A stretch of 64,000 nt of DNA. It comes from Ascarosepion bandense. Its lineage: Eukaryota; Mollusca; Cephalopoda; Sepiida; Sepiidae. This document shows, piece by piece, positions 45,406 to 54,629 of this stretch. The translations under genes were made by a program, and so were the position numbers. Numbering within the stretch: position 1 is the stretch's first letter; every line of letters begins with the position of its first letter. The notes beneath the pieces were generated by a model. It saw only the letters and a list, made by a program, of their open reading frames with translations, was not told where the DNA came from and made no database searches. Location of the stretch: positions 2,294,001 through 2,358,000 of the forward strand of contig JBBBDQ010000445.1 of assembly GCA_037127315.1 (NCBI GenBank), given 5' to 3'.

Positions 45406-46261
45406 ACCTGGTTAATTTCTCAAAGATTTCTTTTCCTTATTGTGGCTTCCAGCTCTATCTGAATTTGTCGATGCAGCAGATTTTGGTGACTTTCAACCCA
45501 AACCGGCTTTGTGATCAATTGAACACAACATGGGCAGCATTCTCTTGGATTTCCTCAACATCTTTAAACCTTGTTTCTTTCAAGTGAGACTTGATTTTTG
45601 GAAAGAGAAAAAAGTTGCAAGGGGCAAGACCTGTGGAATATGGTGGTTGTTAGGAATTTTGTGCTTAGTCAAAAACTATTGCACAAACTGCACTAAATGG
45701 GCAGGTGTGTTGTCATGGTGGACTTGCTACTCACTGGACACACGCAATTCTGTCCTTTTCTAACAAACAACATCCTGTAAATATTGTAACTCTTTGTTTA
45801 CTGCCTGACCAGATGGAGTTATAGTCATGATGAACAATGCCATTGTAGTCCAAGAAACTGCCAACAGTGTGTTCACATTGCTTCAATACATTTAGGCTTT
45901 CTTCAGGATGTTTGGGGTTTTCCACTGTGAAGACTGAGCCTTGGTTTCAAGATCATAGCTATATTCCCCCAAACCAATTTGATTCAGATTCTCTGCTCAA
46001 TTTTTTTTTCCCATGATCATTGATGGAACCTCTGAGGTGGTGATATAACCATATTCTACACACTTTCCTTTATAGCACTATTATGAACAGCAGAAGTAAG
46101 TGAGAATGTTATAACTTAGTGTCTGTATGCAACAGAGTTCAAAGTCAATGTGTATCAAGTGGGTTCACTCTGCATACCTAAGTGCCATTACTATAGCAAC
46201 AGTCTTAATACTTTTTGATCAGATCAGATGTACATATGTGTATAAGTTCAAAGTGTTGGTT

Positions 46262-46855
46262 CAACTCAGTGTTCTTGACAGGCTCCAAAGGAGAGTCTGT
46301 AATGTGATAGGTACTGATCTGGCGGCTTGACTGCAGCCACTTCCCCATCGTCGAAAGGTGGCCTCCCTTTGCCTGTTCTATAAATACTTTCATGGCTTCT
46401 GCTCAGACAAACTTAAGTCACTGATGCCTCCTCAACAGGTGTTTACTCGTGCAACCAGACTGGCAACTGGGTCCCACCCATTCAAAGTTAGGTTAGCCAA
46501 ATGCAGACGACAATTCTACTCCTGCAGCTTCTTCTCTCGCACTTCCCGCCTGTGGAACTCGCTCCCGTATTCTTGCTTTCCTGACGGCTACAACCTCCAG
46601 AAATTTAAATGCAAAGTCAATACTCATCTACTAACCACTGGACTCTAGCTTTCTCCCCACCCCCGTATAACCTTCTCTTTCTCTCCACCTATGTATCTGT
46701 CATCGCACCTGCTTTCTCAGCTTTCTATTGTTCCTTTCTAACTAGTTTGTACTCCTCACTCTTTTCTAATTAATCTTTTTACATTTATGTAGCCCCCTAC
46801 ACATCAGTGGTGTTTCTGCCTTGCTCGGGGTGAAATGATAAAAAAAAAAAAAAAA
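46262..46855 (+). mobile_element. APE LINE 3' fragment, plus strand
   Basis: Starts at a C-terminal coding block (L-D-R-L-Q-R-R-V-C-N-V) and runs to the terminal box ('catcagtggtgtttctgcct', 'tgctcggggtgaaatgataa') and poly-A. ORF 46358..46648 keeps A-S-L-C-L-F-Y-K-Y-F-H and T-S-R-L-W-N-S-L-P in frame. One stop separates the first block from it. 5' truncation at this length is typical of LINE insertion. Confidence 0.85.
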
Positions 46856-47010
46856 GACAACAGAAAGCTTGAGAGGTAACTAAAAGAAAACTCAAATAGA
46901 AAATAATAATGTGTATAAGTTCAAAGTGTTGGTACAACCAACAGAAAGTTTGAGAGGTCACCAAAAGAAAACTCAAATAGAAAATAAGTGAAAAGTGTTA
47001 ACAAAACAAT
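46856..47010. repeat. Diverged tandem repeat units after the LINE tail
   Basis: 'caacagaaag(c/t)ttgagaggt', 'aaaagaaaactcaaatagaa' occurs twice (46858.. and 46938..) with 'atgtgtataagttcaaagtg' plus 'ttggt' in between. The latter also occurs just before the LINE at 46237, so the LINE interrupts a pre-existing short tandem repeat or is flanked by an unusually long duplication. Confidence 0.75.
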
Positions 47011-47302
47011 GAAAATCAAGAAAATCTATACACAAACAAATAAAAATATCAAAAGGCATAAATGTACCTAAACAGTAACAAACAGTGATCAATGTCTTGT
47101 TTATTAGAACAGCACAAAAATGCTTCACAGTGTCACACCTCAAAAGAGACAGTTTGGACTGCTACTTAAGTTTCTTCTGTGATTATCAGACAGCCAGAAT
47201 GATCACAGAGCATGAAACTTATGTGTGTACAATATAATCTTTCAAATTGTAAAATAGATGTAGATTTTATCTTGTGAAGCAGCCCTCAGGTTGCTAGTTG
47301 TC

Positions 47303-49100
47303 TGATGGCCTCGACCCAGTAGCTGGTCTTCAAGACGTCTAGCGACCCGAGGGCAGCGTCACGTCTGGTGCCGTGACCAGGATCTTGCAGCGGTAAGGTT
47401 CACAGTCAATGATACAACTAGTGATCTGAGGGTGGCATCACATCTGGTGCTGTGACCCGGATTTAACCTTATCAACTTATTGACTACCGCTATTTTTCAC
47501 TTCCACCGGCCAAAAAAAACCCAAAGCTTCTGATCAATCTTAGAATAAACAATGCAAAAATATATTTTTCCTTTCTATTCTCTTTGATTTTCAGCTATTT
47601 TTTTCTTTTTTTCAGATTTTACAAGTTTGTATTAAGTATTCTGTCAAACTCGACTCATATCGCGATTGACAATAAACTGCAAAATCAACAATACTATTAG
47701 TAATGATTTCTTTCACTCTGTTGTATTAAACTTAGGATTACATTTTTTTTCTTTTTCACATGCAATATTACAAGGCAATCTTAAACAAGGCAAATCTTAA
47801 ACAAGACAAATGTTACATAAGTATCTTAAGCAAGGCAATTACAGGTTACATACCTCTGTATGCAAACTTGTCCTTTAAATCCTTTAAAGGACACAAACAA
47901 AAATCAAAAAACCCCTAATAACCATGCACCATCACCAAGTCATCACACGCAATCTCACAAAGTTCTTTTCTTTTCTTTTTTTTTTTTATATTATAAATTT
48001 TTTTTTTTTCAGCAGAAAGTTCTTTACGAAAAAGTCTCTTTATCACTCCTGGTTCTGTCTATATTTTATTCATGCACTAACAATCTAAACATGCAATTTT
48101 AACAAAAATTCCTTCATTAAAAAGTCCCTTCTGTCAACCTGGAGGTGTTTTTTTCTCATGACTTGTCCTTCTTGGACACTGTTCTCTTCTGCTCCGCTGG
48201 GGTTATAGGTTTGGTTTCCACTGGCGTTGGCTGCGTCCCCACCTTATATGTCGAAGCCAATGCAATCTCTTCTTGGTTTGGGTTTGTTTCATCTGGAATG
48301 TGGACACTGTCTGGCAACTTCTTCCCTTGCTCTGTTCAACCTACCAAATTACTTTCAACAGATCTTCTGCTATAATCCTTAAATTTCCATATTGCTGCTA
48401 CTATTGCAGGTAAAAATATCAATGTACACATTACACCTGACCAATTTATAAGGATTTCCTTACCATTCTCCCAGACTATGCCTCCCTTTTCAATGCCTCT
48501 AGTTGATTCTTTTATCTTTGCTCTTCTCCTTCTTTGTTGCCATCTTTCTGTCCACCCAGTCATGGGTGCTGGCAGCAGCAGTCCTTCATTAATATCTCTA
48601 CGAGGACCCCCCTGACTTCTATTCCCATATCGTGGTCTTTTATTTCTGTCTTCTTTTCTGTCTTTATATTGGCAGCCTCTCTTCAAGGTGCCCTGGTTTC
48701 CCACAAAACCAACACTTTCTTCTTGGACATTTCTTTGCAAAATGACCTATCTGCCTGCAGTGCCAACAACGTAACTGATTTCTATTCATACAGGACACCC
48801 TACCTTTTTTTTTCTTCGGGCGATCATTTTGCGTTTTCCTGGTTCAACTCTCCAGGTTTCATTTTAACTTTTGGCATGGGTGTGGGGTGGTATGCGGCTT
48901 CCCTCTTCAACCCACACTGTTTGGCCACATGCCCCCTATCTCCGCACCTTTCTTGATGGCCTCAACCCAGTAGCTGGTCTTCAAGACATCTAGCAACTTG
49001 AGGGCGGTGCCACATCTTGTGCCATGATCAGTATCTCGCAACAGTAAGGTTCACAATCAATGATATGACTTGCAATCCGAGGGTGGCGTCACAATCTTGT
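47303..49100 (-). mobile_element. Internally deleted retroelement: gag knuckles plus membrane domain between direct repeats
   Basis: Direct repeats of about 146 bp (47303..47451 and 48955..49100) bracket the unit. On the minus strand, a half knuckle C-G-D-R-G-H-V-A-K-Q-C (48913..48945) is followed by C-W-H-C-R-Q-I-G-H-F-A-K-K-C and by C-W-F-C-G-K-P-G-H, whose final cysteine is missing. In another frame the ORF at 48336..48740 ends in a hydrophobic transmembrane-like segment and a short basic tail, and the open frame continues after one stop to about 48160. Protease, RT and integrase are absent. The layout suggests gag nucleocapsid joined to an envelope-like C-terminus, but the second assignment is inference. 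The direct repeats may be LTR remnants; this is unproven. Confidence 0.55.
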
Positions 49101-49269
49101 ATAGGCGTAAAAAGTTTGCATTTTTGTTGTTAGATCACATTTGGAAAAGTTCTAGTTGTAGTTAAAAAGATTTCCTTTAATTTTATTGTGACAAGGGTTA
49201 TATGAGCATGCAATTAAAGTAAGTTTTTTTCTCAAAGTTGGGTATGTTTGTTGACCCTCATATTGAAGG

Positions 49270-49390
49270 GCTTATGGTCATATAACATTGAACAATCAGT
49301 TCTCATATGATCACCAAAGTTAAGCAACATCAAGCCTGCTCAGCCTGGTTAAATGCGTGACCACTTAGGAATACTGGGTGCTGTAAACTT
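49270..49390 (+). mobile_element. 5S rRNA-derived head of composite SINE, copy A
   Basis: The segment follows animal 5S rRNA almost end to end: 'cttatggtcatataacattg' (5' stem region), 'atgatcaccaaagttaagca' (internal A-box region), 'gcctggtt', 'gcgtgaccactta' (C-box region) and 'aatactgggtgctgta' at the 3' stem. It carries a small internal duplication and scattered substitutions. It is not a 5S gene: the same sequence at 54373 has the same downstream junction into a tRNA-like block, which shows that it is part of a SINE. Confidence 0.85.
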
Positions 49391-49575
49391 GGATGTGTGA
49401 ATAGTGTAATGGATAATGGCTCAAAATTGTTAATCAGATAGCAGAGTTCCAATTCCAGTTGTGTTTGTTATATTTATTTATGTGAAATTAACCATGGGAA
49501 AAAGCATGCATCACGTCTTCTTCCCCTCAGCTATGAGTTAATTAGTAAGATTTGTACCACTAAATCATCATCATT

Positions 49576-49845
49576 CAGTCAATCAGTTAAGTGCCATACA
49601 TGATACACACTTAGGTAATCATGTCTCGAGAGAGACATGACTGACTAGGCAGAAGATTATCTTGCAGTAGGTTGCCATTACTTTCTATGATAGATTGATT
49701 GCTAGCCAAGGCTACAGAACCCAATCTCTCTTGTTATTTAAGCCATAACTAGAGGGAAGAGACAGATTAATCCTTGTTGTAAGTAAATGAAAAGAATTTA
49801 ACTGGAATTCAAACATGGCTCCCCAATTTCTCATTCTGAGTTTCT
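49576..49845 (-). mobile_element. SINE family 1, near full-length, minus strand
   Basis: Reverse complement of the 3' end ('agttaagtgccatacatgat', 'atcatgtctcgagagagaca'), then the body, ending in the head region 'ttctcattctgag'. The last part of the tRNA-like head is replaced by an inverted duplication (see the hairpin at 49825..49866). Confidence 0.8.
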
Positions 49846-49866
49846 AAAAACTCAGAATGAGAAATT
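49825..49866. repeat. Perfect hairpin, 19-bp arms, 4-nt loop
   Basis: Arms 'aatttctcattctgagttt' (49825..49843) and 'aaactcagaatgagaaatt' (49848..49866) are exact reverse complements around 'ctaa'. The sequence belongs to the SINE head. Confidence 0.9.
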
Positions 49867-50084
49867 TTTTTTTTAACTTTAAATAAATTACAAAGAGTTG
49901 ATAAGCCATAGAAAACAAGTTAATCGGTTTAATATTGAAGATGAAAGAAAAGAAAAATTTTGTATATTATGCTATTTTTTTAAGAAAAGTAAAAAGCAAA
50001 TGATATGTAAAAAAAGTGATTTGTGCAGTTTATAAAGAAAGTAGTGTGAAGGACTGAATGTGTCAAAAGTAGTTTACAAAATTT

Positions 50085-52100
50085 GCTGCTAAAGATGTCC
50101 TGTTGACCTTCTTCTACATGTTGTGTCCTTTCAGGATGTTGACAATTATAGCTCTCCTCGACTTCCTATCCTTTGTAGCCTATAATAACATTTGTCTCTT
50201 TGCCAAACTTCCTGCCTCTAGTTCTGCAGTCTATTCCCACCAGCTTGTTAAGTAGATGGCCTGCTGCCCCCTGTCCTTTTTGCCCTCAATATATACCTTG
50301 TGTGTATCAAGACTTTTTTCTTCATTTTCTGTCCGAGAAATTTCATTTGTCTCTTTCTGATTCTGAGTATAAATATCTTTCTTTTGTTTCCATTTTTCTT
50401 AAGACTTCTTTGTTGCTGACATATGCTCTGTCTATGGTATTTTCAGTATACCCCCAGTTTTCATTTCATTTGTGAGGATCTTGTTGACCAATTGATGTTG
50501 AGGGCAATCTAATCAAGATGTTACTTGAGAATAATCAGCTTAGTATAACATGTGATATGATAATCAGCAAACTAAAAATATGCAGATCAAGTTCTGAAAA
50601 GCAACAGATTAATTATGCTGTATGGCTTTTATATAAGTGAAAAATAAAATAATCTTTCCCTGTGCCGTATTCCTTTTGGATATTGGTGATAATGGTTCTT
50701 CCATAGATTTTAATTTTTTGTTGCTCTCAATAATACTTGTTTATTTACGACCCAATCTCTTTTTTACTGTAGTACTTGTTCATCAATCCATTTGCTCAAA
50801 CTATGTTACTTTCTTTTTTTTTTGTTTTCTCTGTGTCTTATGAGTGTTAAATTTTCCAATTTATGTGTCTTCATTATGTACACCTAAAATTTTAATTGTC
50901 CCCTACAGATTGCTAACAACTGTTTCTTTGTAGTCCTTATTTAAAAAAACAAACACTTCATTTGTCATATGATCTGTCCATAATAATCTCAACATTTATT
51001 TGAAGAAGCACATCTATCACTCTAGATCTTTTTTGTGAAGAAACTGTCCAGCTTTCATTACCATATAGGAAGGGAGATGCTACATAGCAATCCAACATTC
51101 CTTAGTTCATTTCGGATGTTATTTTTTTATCCCTTAAAGCCTTATTAAGGATTTGAAATGTATTTTTTGCTATTCCAACATACTTTGTGAATTCTGCTAT
51201 ATTTTCTGTCATCCATTATTAAAGTGTCCAGATAGTTGAGAATTTCTGCAGTTGCTTTGATTTTGATGACCCTAGTGCACAAACCACACCTTGTACTGTT
51301 CCTTTTGCTGGTAACCATGCATTCCATCTTAATGGTTCACCCTTCTTGCTTTCCTCAGCTACTTTGTCTACTAGTTCTTTTAGTTTTCCTTCTGAATATA
51401 TCATCAGTACAATGTCATCTACATCAAGTGTTGTGGTGTTAAGGTTATATTTGCTGATAATAAATCTTGGGAGATCCTCTAATTTTCTTCACCCCCCTCC
51501 TTACTGTCCAGGTTAAATAAATCTGGTGAGTAAACACACACCTCTTTTTGTTTTGGTATAATTATTTCATTCATTCTTTATATGTAGATAAGTCATTTGT
51601 TCCCTCTATAGATTGTGTATCATTCATACATCCTTTCCAGATAGGTCATGGTTTCTTAAATTTAAAAAAAAAGTTCTTTGTCAGATGCCTTTGTGTAACC
51701 TATGAAACATAGTTATAGGTCTTTCTTTATTTCTTTGTCTTATTCTGACAACAAACAGACTATGTAAATTGCATTTCTTATTACAGTGTCTTCAACAAAG
51801 TCACATTGTTCATTCTTTGGTTCTGCTTCAAGCTTTAACCATTAGAATCCTAATTATTAGTTTTGTTAGGTGGGTCGTGAAGCTCATTGTTTGATAATTT
51901 GCATTTATTCATAATTTTTCTTTGGTAATTCTGTGAAAATTGATTTATTTAGGATTTCCAGTATTTCATTAATGTTGCATTGGTGTTGAATATTTCATTT
52001 ATTACTTCAGTAACCTTATCAATCTAAAGCTGTCAACCTCTAAATGATGCTATCATCTGGTTCTACTACTCTTTATTGCTATCCATACTTCAGATTGTAG
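50085..52100 (-). mobile_element. Second LINE family, long decayed copy, minus strand
   Basis: Minus-strand frames give, near 51219..51404, K-L-K-E-L-V-D-K-V-A-E-E-S-K-K and W-N-A-W-L-P-A-K-G-T, where the family has E-L-V-D-x-V and a K-K-T-E-x-M-V block after the catalytic box. Other parts parallel 36270..37868: 'ttagaatcctaattattag' at 51842 (cf. 37618) and 'gtaacctatgaaacatagtt' at 51696 (cf. 37480). The segment at 50640..51010 repeats blocks seen at 50200..50470, so two overlapping copies may be present. No intact frame. Confidence 0.6.
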
Positions 52101-52587
52101 TAGCACAGTTACTACCAAGTTTTTGAGAAAAGAAAACAACATACTGGACTTTTTTTGTGTGTGATTTACTTTAAATATAACTTTAAACAAATTGAATTGG
52201 CTGCAGAAAAGTGGAAGCTTTACAACAATGTGGAGTATAAGAGAGTGTTGGACAAAGTGTGCAAAATTAGTCAAAAGAAACAGTTATATTCTGTCAGGAT
52301 AATCTTGTTTCTTGATTGGCCAATCAAAAGTTGTTTCAGCTGAAGTGAGAAATTTTTTCATTCATCCACCATATAGACCAAATATTTAAATTACCATTTA
52401 TTCTAGTTGTTACAGAATTGTTTTTTTTTTTTTCTCTGGAAGATTGCAAAAGGCACCTTGAGCTGTAAAAGATCAAATATTCTGGGTGGATAGAATTATG
52501 AAATTGGCAGAGAGATGGTGAAATAAGAGAAAATGTTGGTGAACAAAAATAATACTAAAAAAAGAAAGTCTATTACTTGAGAAAGTG

Positions 52588-52597
52588 TGTGTGTGTG

Positions 52598-52645
<48 letters not shown>

Positions 52646-53439
52646 GCCTTTGAGATTTGAAAAAGAAATTACTTGACTGGCGGTCGAGAGCAAGGGAAAA
52701 TTTACTCGCTCCAAAATCATTTTACTCGACTGACTCCACTTTTTTAATAGTTGCCTTACGTAAACATAGTGTGAATCGCTGACGGAAAACAAAAAATGAA
52801 ATTTTAATTAAAATTTCGAAAGTGTTAAAAGGATTTAAAAAAAATATTAACAACAAAATTTAATCTTTCCTCTTAATAATAGCATAAACATTTTGATGAT
52901 AAAGCTTTGTTTTTATAAGATTTGAGCCCTTTTAACATCATGATATGCTGTGTTTTATTTTTTTGGCAATTGAGTGGAGGTACCTAAATTTGTAGTTTCT
53001 ATCTTCTGTTTGACTACAACCTCCATCTCATAGGTGATAAAAAAAAATAACAAATCTGATTTTCTTAACAATTTTCTATAAAAAAAATTGCTTGTATAAT
53101 TTGTTTTTCAGTGCATGGTTGAAAGAATTATACACATTTCTTTTCTTTCAAATGTTCGTTTTTACTTTTCGTAAGCAATCTGCGTGACTGAGACATTTTG
53201 GGCTCACTCTAGAAGTGTTAATTAAATGAATGTTTACACTGACTGGGACAATAAAAGTGAGACCAAAGAGTTCAAATGTCATTGTAGATCATTCTGTGTA
53301 ACTTGGGTTGTAAAAGTTGGTTGGGTTTTTCTGTATTTGAACGGACATGTTTCATTGTGAGTTTTATAATTGACTGCAGGTGAGTAAAGCAATAAATTTT
53401 AATCGCTTGAGTCAATCAGGCGAGTGAAATCTCAAAGAC

Positions 53440-53460
<21 letters not shown>
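52588..53460. mobile_element. TIR element bounded by (TA)n/(CA)n tracts, about 800 bp
   Basis: 'cacagcctttgagattt' (52642..52658) and 'aaatctcaaagactgtg' (53427..53443) are inverted repeats with one mismatch. Outside both lie mirror-image CA and TA tracts, so the symmetry extends into the microsatellites. Inside the left end 'acttgactgg' and inside the right end 'cttgagtcaatcagg' show weaker symmetry. The interior has no ORF. Class unknown. Confidence 0.6.
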
Positions 53461-53502
<42 letters not shown>

Positions 53503-53583
53503 GTCTACAAGATATATATATATATATAATCTTGTAGACCCATATATATATATATATATATATATATATGGGTCTACAAGATT
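53461..53583. repeat. Alternating-orientation repeat of a 13-bp unit separated by (TA)n
   Basis: The unit 'gggtctacaagat' occurs as plus (53501), minus (53531..53543) and plus (about 53571), with (TA)n between each. The stretch can fold into large cruciform structures. Confidence 0.9.
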
Positions 53584-53730
53584 TTATTAAAAGGATGTAA
53601 TACAAAAATATAAAACGAAGCGCAAGGACAAAAAATATTCATCATAACGATGACAAATAACAAAAAATGGCTAACTGGTTATTGATCCTTGTTCTTCAGA
53701 CTCAATTAAGGACAGAAATGTGTGTACAAT
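53571..53730 (-). mobile_element. Probable retroelement 3' end, minus strand
   Basis: Read on the minus strand, the block ends with an AATAAA-type signal shortly before 'atcttgtagaccc' and a (TA)n tract. This end structure recalls the 3' end of a non-LTR or Penelope-like element, but no coding sequence is attached and the family is not identified. Confidence 0.35.
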
Positions 53731-54372
53731 GACTAAAAAAAAGAGGAAGTGAAAACATTACTACCAGAGAATCAGCAGTATAAACTGCAAATAGATTACA
53801 TTTACAATGTAAAATGTTAAAGTTTTTTTTTATTTTTCATTGTAGAAAAAAATATTGTAACTTGTCTAATATAACTTTGAGATAAAACGTCATATACGTC
53901 GATATGTAGACAAATTGTTTGACCAGCTTACTGACTAATTTATTGCAATGTAAATGTAATCAATGTAGCAAAATAATTCCATTTCTTAATCAGTCATTTA
54001 TAGAAAAATACCTAAAAGCAAACATTCTTGTTTATGGTCTCCTTTCATTTGCAGTGTATAAAATTTAGCATAAAAGATATAGAATTGGTTTATTCCTATA
54101 TTTCCAGATTTTTTCTTTTAATACCTTTAAAAAGTATTTGGCTGGGAGGCTGAAGGGTTTCATGATCAGCCTGGATGGTGAGTGTTGAGCACAGATCAAA
54201 GATAGTCAAGTTAACTCTTTCTCTTCCTTTTCTTTGCATATTAACCTCAGCCCAGTATACAAATGTATAATCGACATTCTATGAATAAATAAATGAAATA
54301 TCATGAATGCATGGATCTTACAGCTGCATCTTTATATTTCTTAGTTCCAGTTGTTATACATAAATATGACTT

Positions 54373-54620
54373 TTGACCATATCACGTTGAAACACCAGTT
54401 CTCATATGATCACCAAAGTTAAGCAACATCAATCCTGGTTAGTACCTAGATGGGTGACCACTTGGTAATACCAGGTGCTGTAAGTTTAGATGTGTGAATG
54501 TTATAATAGATAATGGATTGGAATTGTTAATTGGAGAACCAAGTTTCATTTCCAATTCCATATCTTCTGGCTTTAAATAACCTGATGATAAGCCATAAAA
54601 AACAAATCTGTCAATCCATT
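54373..54620 (+). mobile_element. Composite 5S rRNA-tRNA SINE, copy B
   Basis: 54373..54486 is a nearly full-length 5S rRNA-like segment: 'gaccatatcacgttgaaaca', 'gatcaccaaagttaagcaac', 'cctggttagtacctagatgg', 'gtgaccacttggtaatacca' and 'ggtgctgtaa'. It passes without a gap into 'tagatgtgtgaatgttataa', the tRNA-like part, which is more eroded than in copy A, and ends with 'cctgatgataagccataaaa'. The identical junction in copies A and B shows that the 5S and tRNA parts moved as one element. Confidence 0.85.
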
Positions 54621-54629
54621 ATATGTAAA

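Larger units (their letters stand above)
44023..46220 (-). mobile_element. Mariner-like element, decayed, with nested insertions
   Basis: Left-end sequence 'ctgatcttaaaacattgaga' (44047) pairs with the reverse complement of the right end 'ctgatcaaaaagtattaaga' (about 46218), and both continue with 'ctg(a/t)tgctata'. Minus-strand transposase blocks lie at 45400..46110: C-E-H-T-V-G-S-F-L-D-Y-N-G-I-V-H, then S-T-G-L-A-P-C-N-F-F-L-F-P-K (the second catalytic box), then E-E-I-Q-E-N-A. A separate C-terminal block (K-C-V-A-S-E-G-D-Y-F-K-G-D) lies at 44097..44200, displaced by about 1.2 kb of inserted DNA that includes (TA)n tracts and a SINE-like block. A poly-C/CA tract marks the left edge. Confidence 0.55.
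49391..49930 (+). mobile_element. tRNA-like part and body of composite SINE copy A, interrupted by a family 1 SINE
   Basis: Directly after the 5S part comes 'ggatgtgtgaatagtgtaat' plus 'ggataat' (A-box-like) and 'gagttccaattccag' (B-box-like), then a body to about 49570. A minus-strand family 1 SINE (49576..49845) interrupts it, and the body resumes with 'aaagagttgataagccatag' at about 49890. The 3' motif matches the copy at 54565..54620. Confidence 0.75.

Noticed and set aside
47616..47676. A possible last exon for the Shisa/CX-like gene: polypyrimidine tract, CAG, six in-frame codons in phase 1, a stop and an AATAAA.
   Set aside because: It adds only six residues, lies inside the retroelement bracketed by direct repeats, and such a chance combination is easy to find in T-rich DNA. 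A transcript would be needed.
54373..54486. A functional 5S rRNA gene.
   Set aside because: Multiple substitutions, and the same downstream junction into a tRNA-like block as in the copy at 49270, show that it is a SINE component. No terminator T-run follows at the expected place.
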